Source: Hydrogenophilales bacterium CG_4_10_14_3_um_filter_63_21 (GTDB taxonomy: Bacteria; Pseudomonadota; Gammaproteobacteria; Burkholderiales; Thiobacillaceae). Taken from it: a DNA stretch of 60,639 nucleotides. Under the pieces are notes generated by a model. It saw nothing but the letters and a program-made list of their open reading frames with translations. It searched no databases and was not told where the DNA came from. The first letter of the stretch is position 1. The number at the start of each line of letters is the position of its first letter. Shown piece after piece: positions 38,992 through 47,693 of the stretch. Made by a program: the position numbers and the translations under genes. The stretch spans positions 1 through 60,639 of the forward strand of contig PFJX01000040.1 of assembly GCA_002784045.1 (NCBI GenBank), in the 5' to 3' direction.

Positions 38992-40308
38992 TTACGCTTC
39001 TTCAGCCGGCATTGTGGGTTCGGGGATCACCCGTTCGGGCGGGAATTGCGCGGTGAAGGTGCTGCCCTTGCCCACGGTGCTGTCGATCTTCAGCCGTGCC
39101 TGGTGTCGTTGCAGCACGTGCTTGACGATGGCCAGGCCGAGGCCGGTGCCGCCGCTGGCGCGCGAACGGCCGCGATCGACCCGATAGAAACGCTCGGTGA
39201 GGCGGGGGAGGTGCAGCGCCTCGATGCCCTCGCCAGTGTCCGCCACGGAAAAGCTCGCGGAGCCGTTATCCGCCATGCTCCAGCGAATGCCGATCTGTCC
39301 GCCCGCCGGGGTGTAGCGCACCGCATTGGTCACCAGGTTGGCCAGGGCGCTGTAGAGCTCCTGGCTGTTGCCGATGAGGCGAGCCCGGCAATCCAGGCCA
39401 AGGCTGATCCGATGCCGCCCCTGGCTCAGGGTTTCCGCTTCGTCGGCGAGGCGTCGGGCCAGCACGGGCATGTCCACGGTTTCATCCTTGGCATCCGGCT
39501 CGCTTTCCAGCTTTGCCAGGGCCAGGAGGTCGTCGATCAGGCGGCGGATGCGCTCGGATTGTTCGCGCATCAGCGGGATGTGTTTGCGGAACTCGCCCGG
39601 CTCCGCGTCGGGCATGTCTTCGAAGGCTTCGAGAAAGCCGAGGATGACGGTAATGGGAGTGCGCAGTTCGTGCGAGACATTGGCGACAAAGTCCCGGCGC
39701 ATGGCCTCCACCCGCGCCAATTCGGTGATGTCGCGCGCCACCAGCATTTTCTGCAGGCGCGGCAGCGGCACAATCTGCAGCGACAGCGTGTGTTCCCGCG
39801 CGGAGGGCGAATCCAGGGTCAGGGTGCGCGCCAGGTCTTCCGACATCAGCCATTCGACAAAACGCGAGTTGCGCAGCAGGTAGAGCACGAATTGGCCGAG
39901 GTCGCGCTTCGGCGAAAGGCCAAGCAGGCGTTCAGCGGCGGCGTTGAGCCAGACAATACGGTTGTCCTGGTCGAGGATCACCACGCCGTCCGGCAGCGAA
40001 CGGGTGGCTTCCAGCATCTGTTCCAGATCGGCCGCGGTCTTTTGCTGGGCGCCCTGGCGGGCGCGCAGCAACTTTTCCAGACGGTAGAAGGCATCGCCCC
40101 AGAGACCGTCGCCGGATAACGGCGGACGCTCGGCGCTGGCAAGCCAGGCGGAGAGGCGGGAGAGCTGGCGTAGCTGGTAGATCAGATAAATCAGCAGGCC
40201 GGCCGCGAACAGCATCCAGCCGTTGCCGGCGTTCCCGCCCGTCGTCAGGATCAGCGCCAGCAGGCCGAGGGCCAGGACGAACAGCAGGGGGCGCCACCAG
40301 AAGGACAT
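38992..40308 (-). CDS. phoR: Phosphate-regulon sensor kinase PhoR
   Basis: 438 residues: two N-terminal helices (about 7-22 and 31-45), a linker with a PAS domain (LPDGVVILDQDNRIVWLNAAAE, about 104-190), HisKA with H213 in FVANVSHELRTPITVILGF, and an HATPase domain (LVTNAVRYTP, DTGEGIEALHLPRLTERFYR, GGTGLGLAIVKHVL). This is the PhoR layout: no large periplasmic loop. It acts with PhoB in the response to phosphate limitation. The mobile element B separates it from phoB upstream. Confidence 0.95.
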   Translation of the reverse strand: MSFWWRPLLFVLALGLLALILTTGGNAGNGWMLFAAGLLIYLIYQLRQLSRLSAWLASAERPPLSGDGLWGDAFYRLEKLLRARQGAQQKTAADLEQMLEATRSLPDGVVILDQDNRIVWLNAAAERLLGLSPKRDLGQFVLYLLRNSRFVEWLMSEDLARTLTLDSPSAREHTLSLQIVPLPRLQKMLVARDITELARVEAMRRDFVANVSHELRTPITVILGFLEAFEDMPDAEPGEFRKHIPLMREQSERIRRLIDDLLALAKLESEPDAKDETVDMPVLARRLADEAETLSQGRHRISLGLDCRARLIGNSQELYSALANLVTNAVRYTPAGGQIGIRWSMADNGSASFSVADTGEGIEALHLPRLTERFYRVDRGRSRASGGTGLGLAIVKHVLQRHQARLKIDSTVGKGSTFTAQFPPERVIPEPTMPAEEA

Positions 40309-40357
40309 GCGGACTACGGGGAGGGGAACGCCCTGAATTCTACGTCAGGCGAGATGG

Positions 40358-40526
40358 CTAGCAGCCTGTCGGGCTTTGGAATCGTCGGCTGCAAATCGAC
40401 CGCAGCGGCCCATTTTTCACCGGCTTTTTGCCCTATAGCCGGGCTATGCGGCGGCAAATCTGGCAAAAACTGGCCTCGCTGGGGCCGTTTCTCGCTATCG
40501 ACGACCAAAGTCCGACAGACTGCTAG
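40358..40526. mobile_element. Element B: 169-bp MITE-like element between phoB and phoR
   Basis: The ends ctagcagcctgtcgggctt and, inverted, ctagcagtctgtcggactt form 22-bp terminal inverted repeats with two mismatches (through the following tgg). The interior has no open frame and includes gccctatagccgggct. It fills the gap between phoB and phoR and provides the last codons and the stop of phoB. No target duplication is certain; both borders read CTAG. Confidence 0.75.
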
Positions 40527-41202
40527 AAAGCCGATAGCCGGCACCGCGCACGGTCTGGATCAGGCGGTCGTGTCCGGTGGGCTCCAGGGCCGAGCGCAGG
40601 CGGCGGATGTGCACATCCACCGTGCGTTCCTCGACGAACACATGGTCACCCCACACCTGATCGAGCAGTTGCGAGCGCGAATAGACCCGTTCCACATGGG
40701 TCATCAGGAAGTGCAGCAGACGGAATTCGGTGGGGCCGAGATCGAGCGGGCTGCCATCGCCATGGACGCGGTGCGCGACCGGATCGAGCCGCAAGCCCGC
40801 GATTTCCACCGTGTCTTCGGTCATCTGCGGCGCGCGGCGGCGGAGCACGGCCTGGATGCGCGCCATCAATTCGCGCGGCGAGAAGGGTTTGGTGATGTAG
40901 TCGTCGGCACCGGTTTCCAGCCCCAGCACCTTGTCGCGCTCGTCGCCGCGCGCGGTGAGCATGATGATGGGAATGTCCTTCAGGCGCGGATCGCTACGGA
41001 TTCGCCGTGCCAGTTCGATGCCGGACGCACCGGGCAACATCCAGTCGAGCAGGATCAGGTCGGGCAGGCTATCGCGCATGCGCGCGCTGGCTTCCTCGGC
41101 ATCCGAAGCCACAATCACCTCATGGCCGTGATGGCCCAGGTTGAACTTGAGCAGTTCCTGAATGCCGGGTTCGTCTTCGACGATGAGAATGCTGGCGGAC
41201 AT
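40495..41202 (-). CDS. phoB: Phosphate-regulon response regulator PhoB
   Basis: 235 residues, slightly longer than the usual 229. Receiver domain with D53 (LILLDWMLPGAS) and acidic pocket (VEDEP); OmpR-type winged-helix DNA-binding domain with GPTEFRLLHFLMTHVERVYSR and RTVDVHIRRLRSALEP. The C-terminus after GAGYRLS (SSLSDFGRR and the stop) is encoded by element B, replacing the natural end. The DNA-binding core is complete, so function is probably kept. A Pho box precedes it. Confidence 0.95.
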   Translation of the reverse strand: MSASILIVEDEPGIQELLKFNLGHHGHEVIVASDAEEASARMRDSLPDLILLDWMLPGASGIELARRIRSDPRLKDIPIIMLTARGDERDKVLGLETGADDYITKPFSPRELMARIQAVLRRRAPQMTEDTVEIAGLRLDPVAHRVHGDGSPLDLGPTEFRLLHFLMTHVERVYSRSQLLDQVWGDHVFVEERTVDVHIRRLRSALEPTGHDRLIQTVRGAGYRLSSSLSDFGRR

Positions 41203-41234
41203 GCGCGCCTCACTGAGTGGACTGGATGAGCGGC

Positions 41235-41268
41235 ATGGTATGACGGTTGCGTGAAGGTTTTATGACGC
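41235..41268 (-). promoter_or_regulatory. Pho box and -10 of phoB
   Basis: On the minus strand gcgtcataaaaccttcac (41251-41268) matches the 18-base E. coli Pho box ctgtcatawawctgtcac at 14 positions. It is followed exactly 10 bases later by taccat (41235-41240), a fair -10, which is the known spacing of PhoB-activated promoters. Autoregulation of phoB is therefore expected. The box overlaps the last codons of the upstream FAD reductase gene. Confidence 0.7.
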
Positions 41269-42186
41269 GGGCAAATCCCGTTCCGCCGCGCGCGCGGCGG
41301 TGAGGCCCTGGGCCATGGCCGTGGCTACCGAGGGTTGCGGTGAATCGGTGACATCCCCGGCGGCGTAGATGCCGGGGACGCTGCTGCGCTGCCAGGCATC
41401 CACATGCAAGTAACCGTTGCCGGTGAGTGCCGGGCGGATCGCCGGGTCGAACCGCGCCAGCACCTCGGTGTTGGGCAAATAACCATACATCACCAGGAGC
41501 CAGTCGAAGGCGCGCGCGTGCTCCGGCCAGGTCGCGATGACGCGGTTGTCACCACAGGCCAGCCGGGGCAACGAACAGTGCGCGCGCAATTCGATTTCAT
41601 CGTGTGCCTGGCAGGCCGCGATGAAGGGGCGCCGCGCGGAAAATCCGGCGCGGGTACAGACCACGGCGCGATTGCCACGTTCGGCGAGGAACAGCGCGTG
41701 GTCGAGCGCGTTGTCGCCACCGCCCAGAATCAGCACGTCGGTATCACGAATGCCGTCGCGGATGGTGTTGGAAAGCGGGCCGATGATGGCGCGTGGGCAG
41801 AGGGCGGCGAATTGCGCCAACGCCGGGGTGGCGCGCGGGCGCGTGCCGGTGGCGAGCACGATGGCGTCGGCCGCCTGGGTGCGGCTGCCCTCGGCGCCAG
41901 CCAGAGTCAGCAGGAAGCGGTTGCCACTGCGCTGCACCTGGGTGACCTCCGCGCGGAAGTGGGTGGTAAGGGGCAACTCGCGGTAATGCGCCGCCAGCCG
42001 CTGTGTCATCTGCTCGCCGGTTTCTCCGGGAAAACCCAGCATCCACAGATTGGGATGGAAGTTGCTGCGTTGGGCGCCGCCGAGATGGTCGCCGCGTTCA
42101 ATGGCTACCGGCGTCAAGCCGAACGACAGGCAGGCATTGGCGCAGGACATGCCGGCGGGGCCGGCGCCGAGGATGGCGACAATCAT
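41260..42186 (-). CDS. FAD-dependent NAD(P)-disulfide oxidoreductase-like protein
   Basis: 308 residues of the thioredoxin reductase / ferredoxin-NADP reductase fold: ILGAGPAGMSCANA (FAD), VLILGGGDNALDHALFLAERG (NADPH) and GIYAAGDVTDSP (FAD). It lacks the CxxC redox pair of true thioredoxin reductases, so a ferredoxin-NADP+ reductase or other flavin role is more likely. Divergent from the MidA-like gene by about 50 bp. Confidence 0.88.
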   Translation of the reverse strand: MIVAILGAGPAGMSCANACLSFGLTPVAIERGDHLGGAQRSNFHPNLWMLGFPGETGEQMTQRLAAHYRELPLTTHFRAEVTQVQRSGNRFLLTLAGAEGSRTQAADAIVLATGTRPRATPALAQFAALCPRAIIGPLSNTIRDGIRDTDVLILGGGDNALDHALFLAERGNRAVVCTRAGFSARRPFIAACQAHDEIELRAHCSLPRLACGDNRVIATWPEHARAFDWLLVMYGYLPNTEVLARFDPAIRPALTGNGYLHVDAWQRSSVPGIYAAGDVTDSPQPSVATAMAQGLTAARAAERDLPAS

Positions 42187-42237
42187 GAGGGGGTGCGTGT
42201 TGCCGTTATCATGGCTGGCAAAACTAGCACAGCCGCC

Positions 42238-43410
42238 ATGACCTCACTACCCATTCCCGCTCCCGAAGCCCTCGCCCATAGCGCCCGCCTGGTCGAACTG
42301 ATCCGCGCCGAGATCGCCGCCAGCGGCGGCTGGTTGCCTTTTGCGCGTTATATGGAACTGGCCCTCTACGCGCCCGGCCTCGGTTATTACGCCAGCGGCA
42401 CCGCCAAACTGGGGACGGCGGGGGATTTTGTCACCGCGCCGGAAATGACCCCCCTGTTCGGCCGCATCCTGGCGCGGCAGATTGCCACCGTGCTGGAAGC
42501 GACTGGCGGCGATATTCTCGAACTCGGCGCCGGTAGCGGCCACCTGGCGCTCGATCTGCTACTGGAACTGGAGAGCCTGGGGAGGCCGCCGGAACACTAT
42601 CTGATCCTGGAAGTCAGCCCCGACCTGCGTGCGCGCCAGTGCGCCTTGCTGCAAGAAAAAGTGCCGCATCTGTTGCCTCGGGTGAGCTGGCTGGAGACCC
42701 TGCCGGGTGAAATAACCGGCGTGGTGCTGGGCAACGAGGTGCTGGATGCCCTGCCGGTGGCTCTGCTGCATCGCACCCCGGCGGGCGTGTTCGAGCGCGG
42801 CGTGATCTGGGGTGAGGGCCTTGCCTGGGAAGATCGCGCCTTGAGTGCGGGGCCGCTGTTCGAGAGGGCGCTGACTTTGCCGGAGGTGGGCGGCTATCTG
42901 ACGGAAATCAGCCCGGCGGCGAGTGCCCTGATTGCCAGCCTGGCCGAGCGGCTGCGGCGCGGCCTGTTGCTGTTTCTCGACTATGGTTTCCCGGCCGCCG
43001 AGTTCTATCACCCACAACGCTACATGGGCACGCTGAAAGTCCATTACCGCCACCACAGCCTGGACGATCCTTTTTACCTGCCAGGCCTGGCGGACCTCAC
43101 CGCGCACGTCGATTTCAGCGCGGTGGCGAAGGCGGGGCAGGATGCCGGACTCGACCTGCTGGGCTATACCAGCCAGGCCAATTTCCTGCTGAACGCGGGA
43201 CTGCTGGATTTGTTGGCGGAAATGCAGCCGGGAACGCTGGACACCCTGCGCGCCGCTTCGGCCTTGCAGAAGTTGCTGCAACCCACGGAAATGGGCGAGC
43301 TGTTCAAGGTGATCGCCCTCGGGCGAGGCATTGAAAACGCCCCGACCGGGTTCACCCAGGGCGATCGGCGCGGGGCGCTACACCGGCACCCGGTGGCCTC
43401 ACCGCCGTGA
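42238..43410 (+). CDS. SAM-dependent methyltransferase, MidA/NDUFAF7 family
   Basis: 390 residues (PF02636, formerly DUF185). FARYMELALYAPGLGYYASG, GDFVTAPEMTPLFG, ILELGAGSGHLALDLL (AdoMet), VVLGNEVLDALPV and LFLDYGF are the family's strongest motifs. The mitochondrial member methylates an arginine of a complex I subunit; the bacterial target is unknown. I start at MTSLP; an in-frame ATG nine codons upstream is possible. Confidence 0.9.
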   Translation: MTSLPIPAPEALAHSARLVELIRAEIAASGGWLPFARYMELALYAPGLGYYASGTAKLGTAGDFVTAPEMTPLFGRILARQIATVLEATGGDILELGAGSGHLALDLLLELESLGRPPEHYLILEVSPDLRARQCALLQEKVPHLLPRVSWLETLPGEITGVVLGNEVLDALPVALLHRTPAGVFERGVIWGEGLAWEDRALSAGPLFERALTLPEVGGYLTEISPAASALIASLAERLRRGLLLFLDYGFPAAEFYHPQRYMGTLKVHYRHHSLDDPFYLPGLADLTAHVDFSAVAKAGQDAGLDLLGYTSQANFLLNAGLLDLLAEMQPGTLDTLRAASALQKLLQPTEMGELFKVIALGRGIENAPTGFTQGDRRGALHRHPVASPP

Positions 43411-43413
43411 TCG

Positions 43414-43782
43414 TTAGCCCTTCTCCGCCTCGGCGGCGATTTCCGCGTGGACCTTGGCCATATCCAATTCGCTGGCGCGGGCAATCAGGTCGTCGAGCTG
43501 GCTGGCCTGCATGGCGCCGGGCTGCGAATAGATGATGACGTGCTCGCGGAAGATCATCAGGGTGGGGATGGAACGGATCTGGAAATGCCCGGCCAGCGCC
43601 TGCTCGTCCTGGGTGTTGACCTTGGAAAATACGATGTTCGGGTATTTTTCCGAGGCTTGGTCATAGACCGGCGCGAAGCCGCGACAGGGGCCGCACCAGG
43701 GCGCCCAGAAGTCGATGATGACAAAGTCGTTGTTGAGGATGGTTTCCTCGAAATTCTGTTCGTTGAGATCCACTACGGCCAT
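43414..43782 (-). CDS. Thioredoxin-family protein
   Basis: 122 residues, cytosolic (no signal peptide). Active site WAPWCGPC with C30 and C33, and cis-proline SIPTLMIF. The C-terminal extension beyond thioredoxin (ELDMAKVHAEIAAEAEKG) is charged and helical. Likely a secondary thioredoxin. It follows rsuA on the same strand after a terminator and converges with the MidA-like gene. Confidence 0.9.
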   Translation of the reverse strand: MAVVDLNEQNFEETILNNDFVIIDFWAPWCGPCRGFAPVYDQASEKYPNIVFSKVNTQDEQALAGHFQIRSIPTLMIFREHVIIYSQPGAMQASQLDDLIARASELDMAKVHAEIAAEAEKG

Positions 43783-43803
43783 GGCTAACCCCGCAAAAAA
43801 GAC

Positions 43804-43827
43804 AAAAAAAACCCGGCGCGCGGCCGG
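43804..43827 (-). terminator. Rho-independent terminator of rsuA
   Basis: On the minus strand ccggc-cgcgc-gccgg is directly followed by g and seven to eight T. It lies shortly after the rsuA stop codon and before the thioredoxin gene. Confidence 0.75.
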
Positions 43828-43848
43828 TCAAGTGAATGGTACAGCGAG

Positions 43849-44568
43849 CTATGCCGCTTCCGCCAGACGCGCCAGGTCTTCTTCTTCCAGATAACGCCAC
43901 TGCTTCGGCGCCAGATCGGCGGGCAGCGCATAGCCGCCGACCTGTGTCCGGCAGAGTGCTTCAACGCGATTTCCGGCGGCGGCCAGCATGCGTTTGACCT
44001 GATGGTATTTACCTTCGCCGATGCCCAGATCGATGACGTTCTCGCTCACCCGCAGACAGGCCCGCGCGGCGATCGGCGCCGGCTCATCGCGCAATTGCAC
44101 CCCGGCCAGCAGGGCGGCGATCTGCGCCTCGCTCACCGGATGTTTGCAGGCCACCCGGTAGCGCTTGCCGATGGCTTTTTTCGGCGCGGTGTAACGGTGG
44201 ATGAAGGCGCCGTCGTCAGACAGCAGCAACAACCCGCTGCTATCCTGATCCAGCCGCCCCACGGGCTGCACCCCGCGTTCCACGAACGGCGCCGGCAGCA
44301 GGCTGAATACGCTGGGATGGTGCTGCGCCTGGCGGGAACATTCGTAGCCCGCCGGCTTATGCAGCGCCAGGTAGACCTTCTCGCGATAGCGCCAGTCCTG
44401 GCCATCCAGAGTCAAGGTCAGCGCTTCCGTGGCACACTCGAATTCGGGGTCATCGACCACCACACCATTGACCTTGATCCGCCCTGACTCGATCAACTCG
44501 CGACAGGCGCGACGCACGCCAAAACCCTGGGATTGCAGAATACGGAAGAGTTGCATGGGATGCGCCAT
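43849..44568 (-). CDS. rsuA: 16S rRNA pseudouridine synthase RsuA-type
   Basis: 239 residues: S4-like N-terminal RNA-binding part (LQSQGFGVRRACRELIESGRIKVNG), then the RsuA/RluB/E/F catalytic domain with VGRLDQDSSGLLLLSDDG (catalytic Asp), KRYRVACKHP and EGKYHQVKRMLAAAGNRV. It pseudouridylates rRNA, U516 of 16S if a true RsuA. The start is MAHPMQLF; MQLF four codons later is equally possible. Confidence 0.9.
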   Translation of the reverse strand: MAHPMQLFRILQSQGFGVRRACRELIESGRIKVNGVVVDDPEFECATEALTLTLDGQDWRYREKVYLALHKPAGYECSRQAQHHPSVFSLLPAPFVERGVQPVGRLDQDSSGLLLLSDDGAFIHRYTAPKKAIGKRYRVACKHPVSEAQIAALLAGVQLRDEPAPIAARACLRVSENVIDLGIGEGKYHQVKRMLAAAGNRVEALCRTQVGGYALPADLAPKQWRYLEEEDLARLAEAA

Positions 44569-44689
44569 AAACAGGTCGAATGAATGGAGTGCAAGTCTAC
44601 GGATTTGCCGGCCCGGGGATAAGAACATTCCATCAACCGGCGCGAATCAGAGGCCGATAATTCTCAGCTTTTTTACCCAGGAGATCGCC

Positions 44690-45700
44690 ATGACGGAAAC
44701 CAAGCCTGCCGCGCCCCGCCCCGCTTCCAGAACCCGCCGCCGCAAGCCGCTGGTGGACACCGCCGCCGCGGTGGCCGTGCCCGCGGAAGCGCCTGCGCCC
44801 AATCCTGGCGCCGCCGCGATCGAAGCGGTCAGCCACGGGCCCGCCGCGCTGGCGGTGGCGCATGCGCCGCATGGCAGCAACGAGGAGAGCGATTACGCGC
44901 CGCTGCCCGCCAGTTACCCGTACCGCACCCGGATGCGCCGCGCCGAATACGAGGCGCAAAAAGAAAAGTTGCAGATCGAACTGCTCAAGGTACAGAACTG
45001 GGTGCGCGAGAGCGGCGAGAAAGTCGTGATCCTGTTCGAGGGCCGTGACGCCGCCGGCAAGGGCGGCACCATCAAGCGCTACATGGAGCACCTGAACCCG
45101 CGTGGCGCTCGCGTGGTGGCGCTGGACAAGCCCTCGGATCACGAGCGCGGGCAGTGGTTCTTCCAGCGCTATATCCAACATCTGCCGACCGCCGGCGAAA
45201 TGGTCTTTTTCGACCGCTCCTGGTACAACCGCGCCGGTGTCGAGCGGGTAATGGGCTTCTGCACGCCGCACGAATACCTGGAGTTCCTGCGCCAGACGCC
45301 GCAACTGGAACGCATGTTGGTGAACAGCGGCGTGCATCTTTACAAGTACTGGTTCTCGGTGAGCCGCGAGGAACAGTTGCGCCGCTTTGTCTCGCGCCGC
45401 GATGACCCGCTCAAGCACTGGAAACTGTCGCCCATCGACATCAAGTCGCTGGACATGTGGGACGACTATACGGATGCCAAGAACGCCATGTTCTTCCATA
45501 CCGATACGGCGGATTCCCCCTGGGTGGTGGTCAAGTCCGACGACAAGAAGCGCGCGCGCCTCAATTGCATGCGCCATTTCCTGCACAGCCTGCCCTATCC
45601 GGACAAGGACGAGCATGTCGCCCACGCCCCCGATGCGCAGCTAGTCGGCTCCGGCGCGGAAGTGCTGGCGAACGAGGAAAACCGGGTTACGCGGTTCTGA
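44690..45700 (+). CDS. ppk2: Polyphosphate kinase 2 (PPK2)
   Basis: 336 residues. Walker A GRDAAGKGGTIKRYMEHL, lid-like ALDKPSDHERGQWFFQRY and Walker B MVFFDRSWYNRAGVERVMG are PPK2 signatures. PPK2 uses polyphosphate to phosphorylate nucleoside diphosphates or the reverse. The N-terminal 75 residues are a low-complexity Ala/Pro-rich extension. A good ribosome binding site (aggag) sets the start; a longer frame overlaps rsuA antisense. Proximity to phoBR fits phosphate storage. Confidence 0.94.
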   Translation: MTETKPAAPRPASRTRRRKPLVDTAAAVAVPAEAPAPNPGAAAIEAVSHGPAALAVAHAPHGSNEESDYAPLPASYPYRTRMRRAEYEAQKEKLQIELLKVQNWVRESGEKVVILFEGRDAAGKGGTIKRYMEHLNPRGARVVALDKPSDHERGQWFFQRYIQHLPTAGEMVFFDRSWYNRAGVERVMGFCTPHEYLEFLRQTPQLERMLVNSGVHLYKYWFSVSREEQLRRFVSRRDDPLKHWKLSPIDIKSLDMWDDYTDAKNAMFFHTDTADSPWVVVKSDDKKRARLNCMRHFLHSLPYPDKDEHVAHAPDAQLVGSGAEVLANEENRVTRF

Positions 45701-45762
45701 CGTTTTTGTGATTGTTCAGCCCACTGGGCATTTCGCTTGCGTGTAGCGCGAGTTCGGCCCGC

Positions 45763-47688
45763 CTACCGCCCCGCGCACAGGTGGGAGAGAAAGGCGCGTA
45801 GCTTGGCCGGTTTCAAAGGCTTGTGCAGAAGCGCCAGGCCGGAGGCGTTGATGGCCTGAATGGTTTCCGGCGCGGTGTCGCCGGTGATCAAGGCGGCCGG
45901 GATGGAAGCCCCGAACGCTTCCCGCAACAGGCGCACCGCGTCAATGCCGGTGTGCCCGCCGCGCAGGCGGTAGTCGGACAGAATCAGGTCGGGTGCGCGT
46001 CCGAGTTCGCGGAGTTCATCGCGCACCGTGGCGGCCTCACTGCCGGCCACCATTTCCATACCCCACCCAGCGAACACCCGCGCCATCGCCTCCAGTATCT
46101 GTTCGTCATCGTCGATGCAGGCCACCAGGGTGCCAACCAGCGGCAGGACGAACGCGGCCGGCTGCGTCGGCGCGCGATGTTCAAGTGGTGGGCAGCGCGC
46201 CACCAAAAAGCGAAAACAGGAACCGCGGCCTGGCGTCGATGCCACCTCGACTTCGCTGTCCAGGAGGCGCGCCAGGCGCGAGACGATGGCCAGGCCGAGG
46301 CCGAGACCCTTGCCGCGATGGCGCTCCGGGTTTTCCAACTGAAAATACTCCTCGAAGATGCGTTCGCGGAATGCCGCCGGGATGCCGCGCCCGCTGTCGC
46401 GTACCTCGCAGCGCACCCCGTCGGGCGCTCGCCGCAATCCCACCAATACCCCGCCGTGATCGGTGTAGCGCAGGGCATTGCTGACCAGGTTGTTGAGAAT
46501 CCGCTCCAGCAGAATCGGGTCGCTGCGCAGCCAGCAGGCGCTGCCATGAATACGTAGGCGCAGCCCTTTTTCCCGCGCCTCCTGCGCGAACTGGCGTGCC
46601 AGGTTGTCGAGGGTGCGTTGCGCCGGGAAACATTCCCGATGCGCCGCCACGACACCGGCGTCGAGTTTCGAGAGATCGAGGAGCGCGTTGAGCAAGCTCT
46701 CCAGCGCGCTGGCCGAGCCGTCGATGAGTTCCAGCAGACGCTGGGCTTCGCCCGCCAGGCCACGTTCGCGCAAGGCGGCGATCAGCAGGGTCAGCGCGTG
46801 TAGCGGCTGGCGCAGGTCATGGCTGGTGGCGGCGAGAAAGCGCGACTTGGCCAGCACCGCCGCTTCCGCCGCCTCTTTCTGCGCCAGCAGTTCGCCGGTG
46901 GCATTCCGTACCCGCTGTTCCAGTTCGCGCTGGCTCTCTTCCAGCGCGGCGGCCATGCGGTTGACACCGCGCTCCAACTCCCCCAGTTCACCCGAGGAGA
47001 CCGGCGGGACGCGCACGGCCAGACGGCCATCCGCTAGTTGCGCCACGGCTCGGGTGACGCCGTGCAGGGGCCGGGAGAGGCGCAGCGAAAGACGCCAGGC
47101 CAGCGCCAGCGCCAGCAATAGCGCCAGGCCGGCCATACCCAGGGCGGCCCGCCACACCTGCTTCCGGGTCTGCCGCACGGGCTCTCGGCTGAGCACGGCA
47201 ACGACCACGGCGTGGCGGCCGAGGCGTCGGTCGAGTTCGAGATAAGGGTCTTGTTCGGTGGAACCGGGTAGCCCGACCGGGTGCGAAAAATACGGGTACT
47301 GGCCATCCCACGCGTCGGCGGCCGGGGCTGCGCCAGCCAGGCTGGGCAGCAACAAAGCCGAGCCGCTGACCAGTATCCATCGCCGGTCTTCGGCGATGCC
47401 GACCGCGACGGCCTGGCGCGCGTTGCGCTCGAAATCCAGCAGCCGCTTCACATAGGGCAGATTGCCGGAGAACAGTTCGAAGGCAACCGCCTCGGCTAAT
47501 TGCCGGGCCATATCCTGGCCCTGCTGCCGCAACTGCCGTTCAGCGGCGGCAATGCTGTGCTGGGCAAAATAGGTGGCGAACAGGCCGACCGCAACCAGTG
47601 TCGGGAGCAGGCCCAGGAGAAGAATGCGATAACGCAGGCTCTGGCGAAAACCGCCCGCGGGCCGCACGGGGGGTGTGCCTGCTTCCAT
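45763..47688 (-). CDS. Hybrid sensor histidine kinase with C-terminal receiver
   Basis: 641 residues: transmembrane helix (about 21-40), periplasmic sensor region (about 45-180), second helix (about 182-200), HAMP, HisKA with H290 (FLAATSHDLRQPLHAL), HATPase (NNLVSNALRYTDHGG, DSGRGIPAAFRERIFEEY, GLGLGLAIVSRLA), and a receiver domain at the end (LVACIDDDEQ, LILSDYRLRGG). The DLRQP phospho-acceptor box groups it with kinases that often pair with LuxR-type regulators, and one lies 5 bp upstream in the same operon. The signal is unknown. Confidence 0.93.
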   Translation of the reverse strand: MEAGTPPVRPAGGFRQSLRYRILLLGLLPTLVAVGLFATYFAQHSIAAAERQLRQQGQDMARQLAEAVAFELFSGNLPYVKRLLDFERNARQAVAVGIAEDRRWILVSGSALLLPSLAGAAPAADAWDGQYPYFSHPVGLPGSTEQDPYLELDRRLGRHAVVVAVLSREPVRQTRKQVWRAALGMAGLALLLALALAWRLSLRLSRPLHGVTRAVAQLADGRLAVRVPPVSSGELGELERGVNRMAAALEESQRELEQRVRNATGELLAQKEAAEAAVLAKSRFLAATSHDLRQPLHALTLLIAALRERGLAGEAQRLLELIDGSASALESLLNALLDLSKLDAGVVAAHRECFPAQRTLDNLARQFAQEAREKGLRLRIHGSACWLRSDPILLERILNNLVSNALRYTDHGGVLVGLRRAPDGVRCEVRDSGRGIPAAFRERIFEEYFQLENPERHRGKGLGLGLAIVSRLARLLDSEVEVASTPGRGSCFRFLVARCPPLEHRAPTQPAAFVLPLVGTLVACIDDDEQILEAMARVFAGWGMEMVAGSEAATVRDELRELGRAPDLILSDYRLRGGHTGIDAVRLLREAFGASIPAALITGDTAPETIQAINASGLALLHKPLKPAKLRAFLSHLCAGR

Positions 47689-47693
47689 GGCAA

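Noticed and set aside
43414-43782. Periplasmic thioredoxin (DsbE/TlpA type)
   Set aside because: There is no signal peptide or membrane anchor, and the active site WCGPC is of the cytosolic type.
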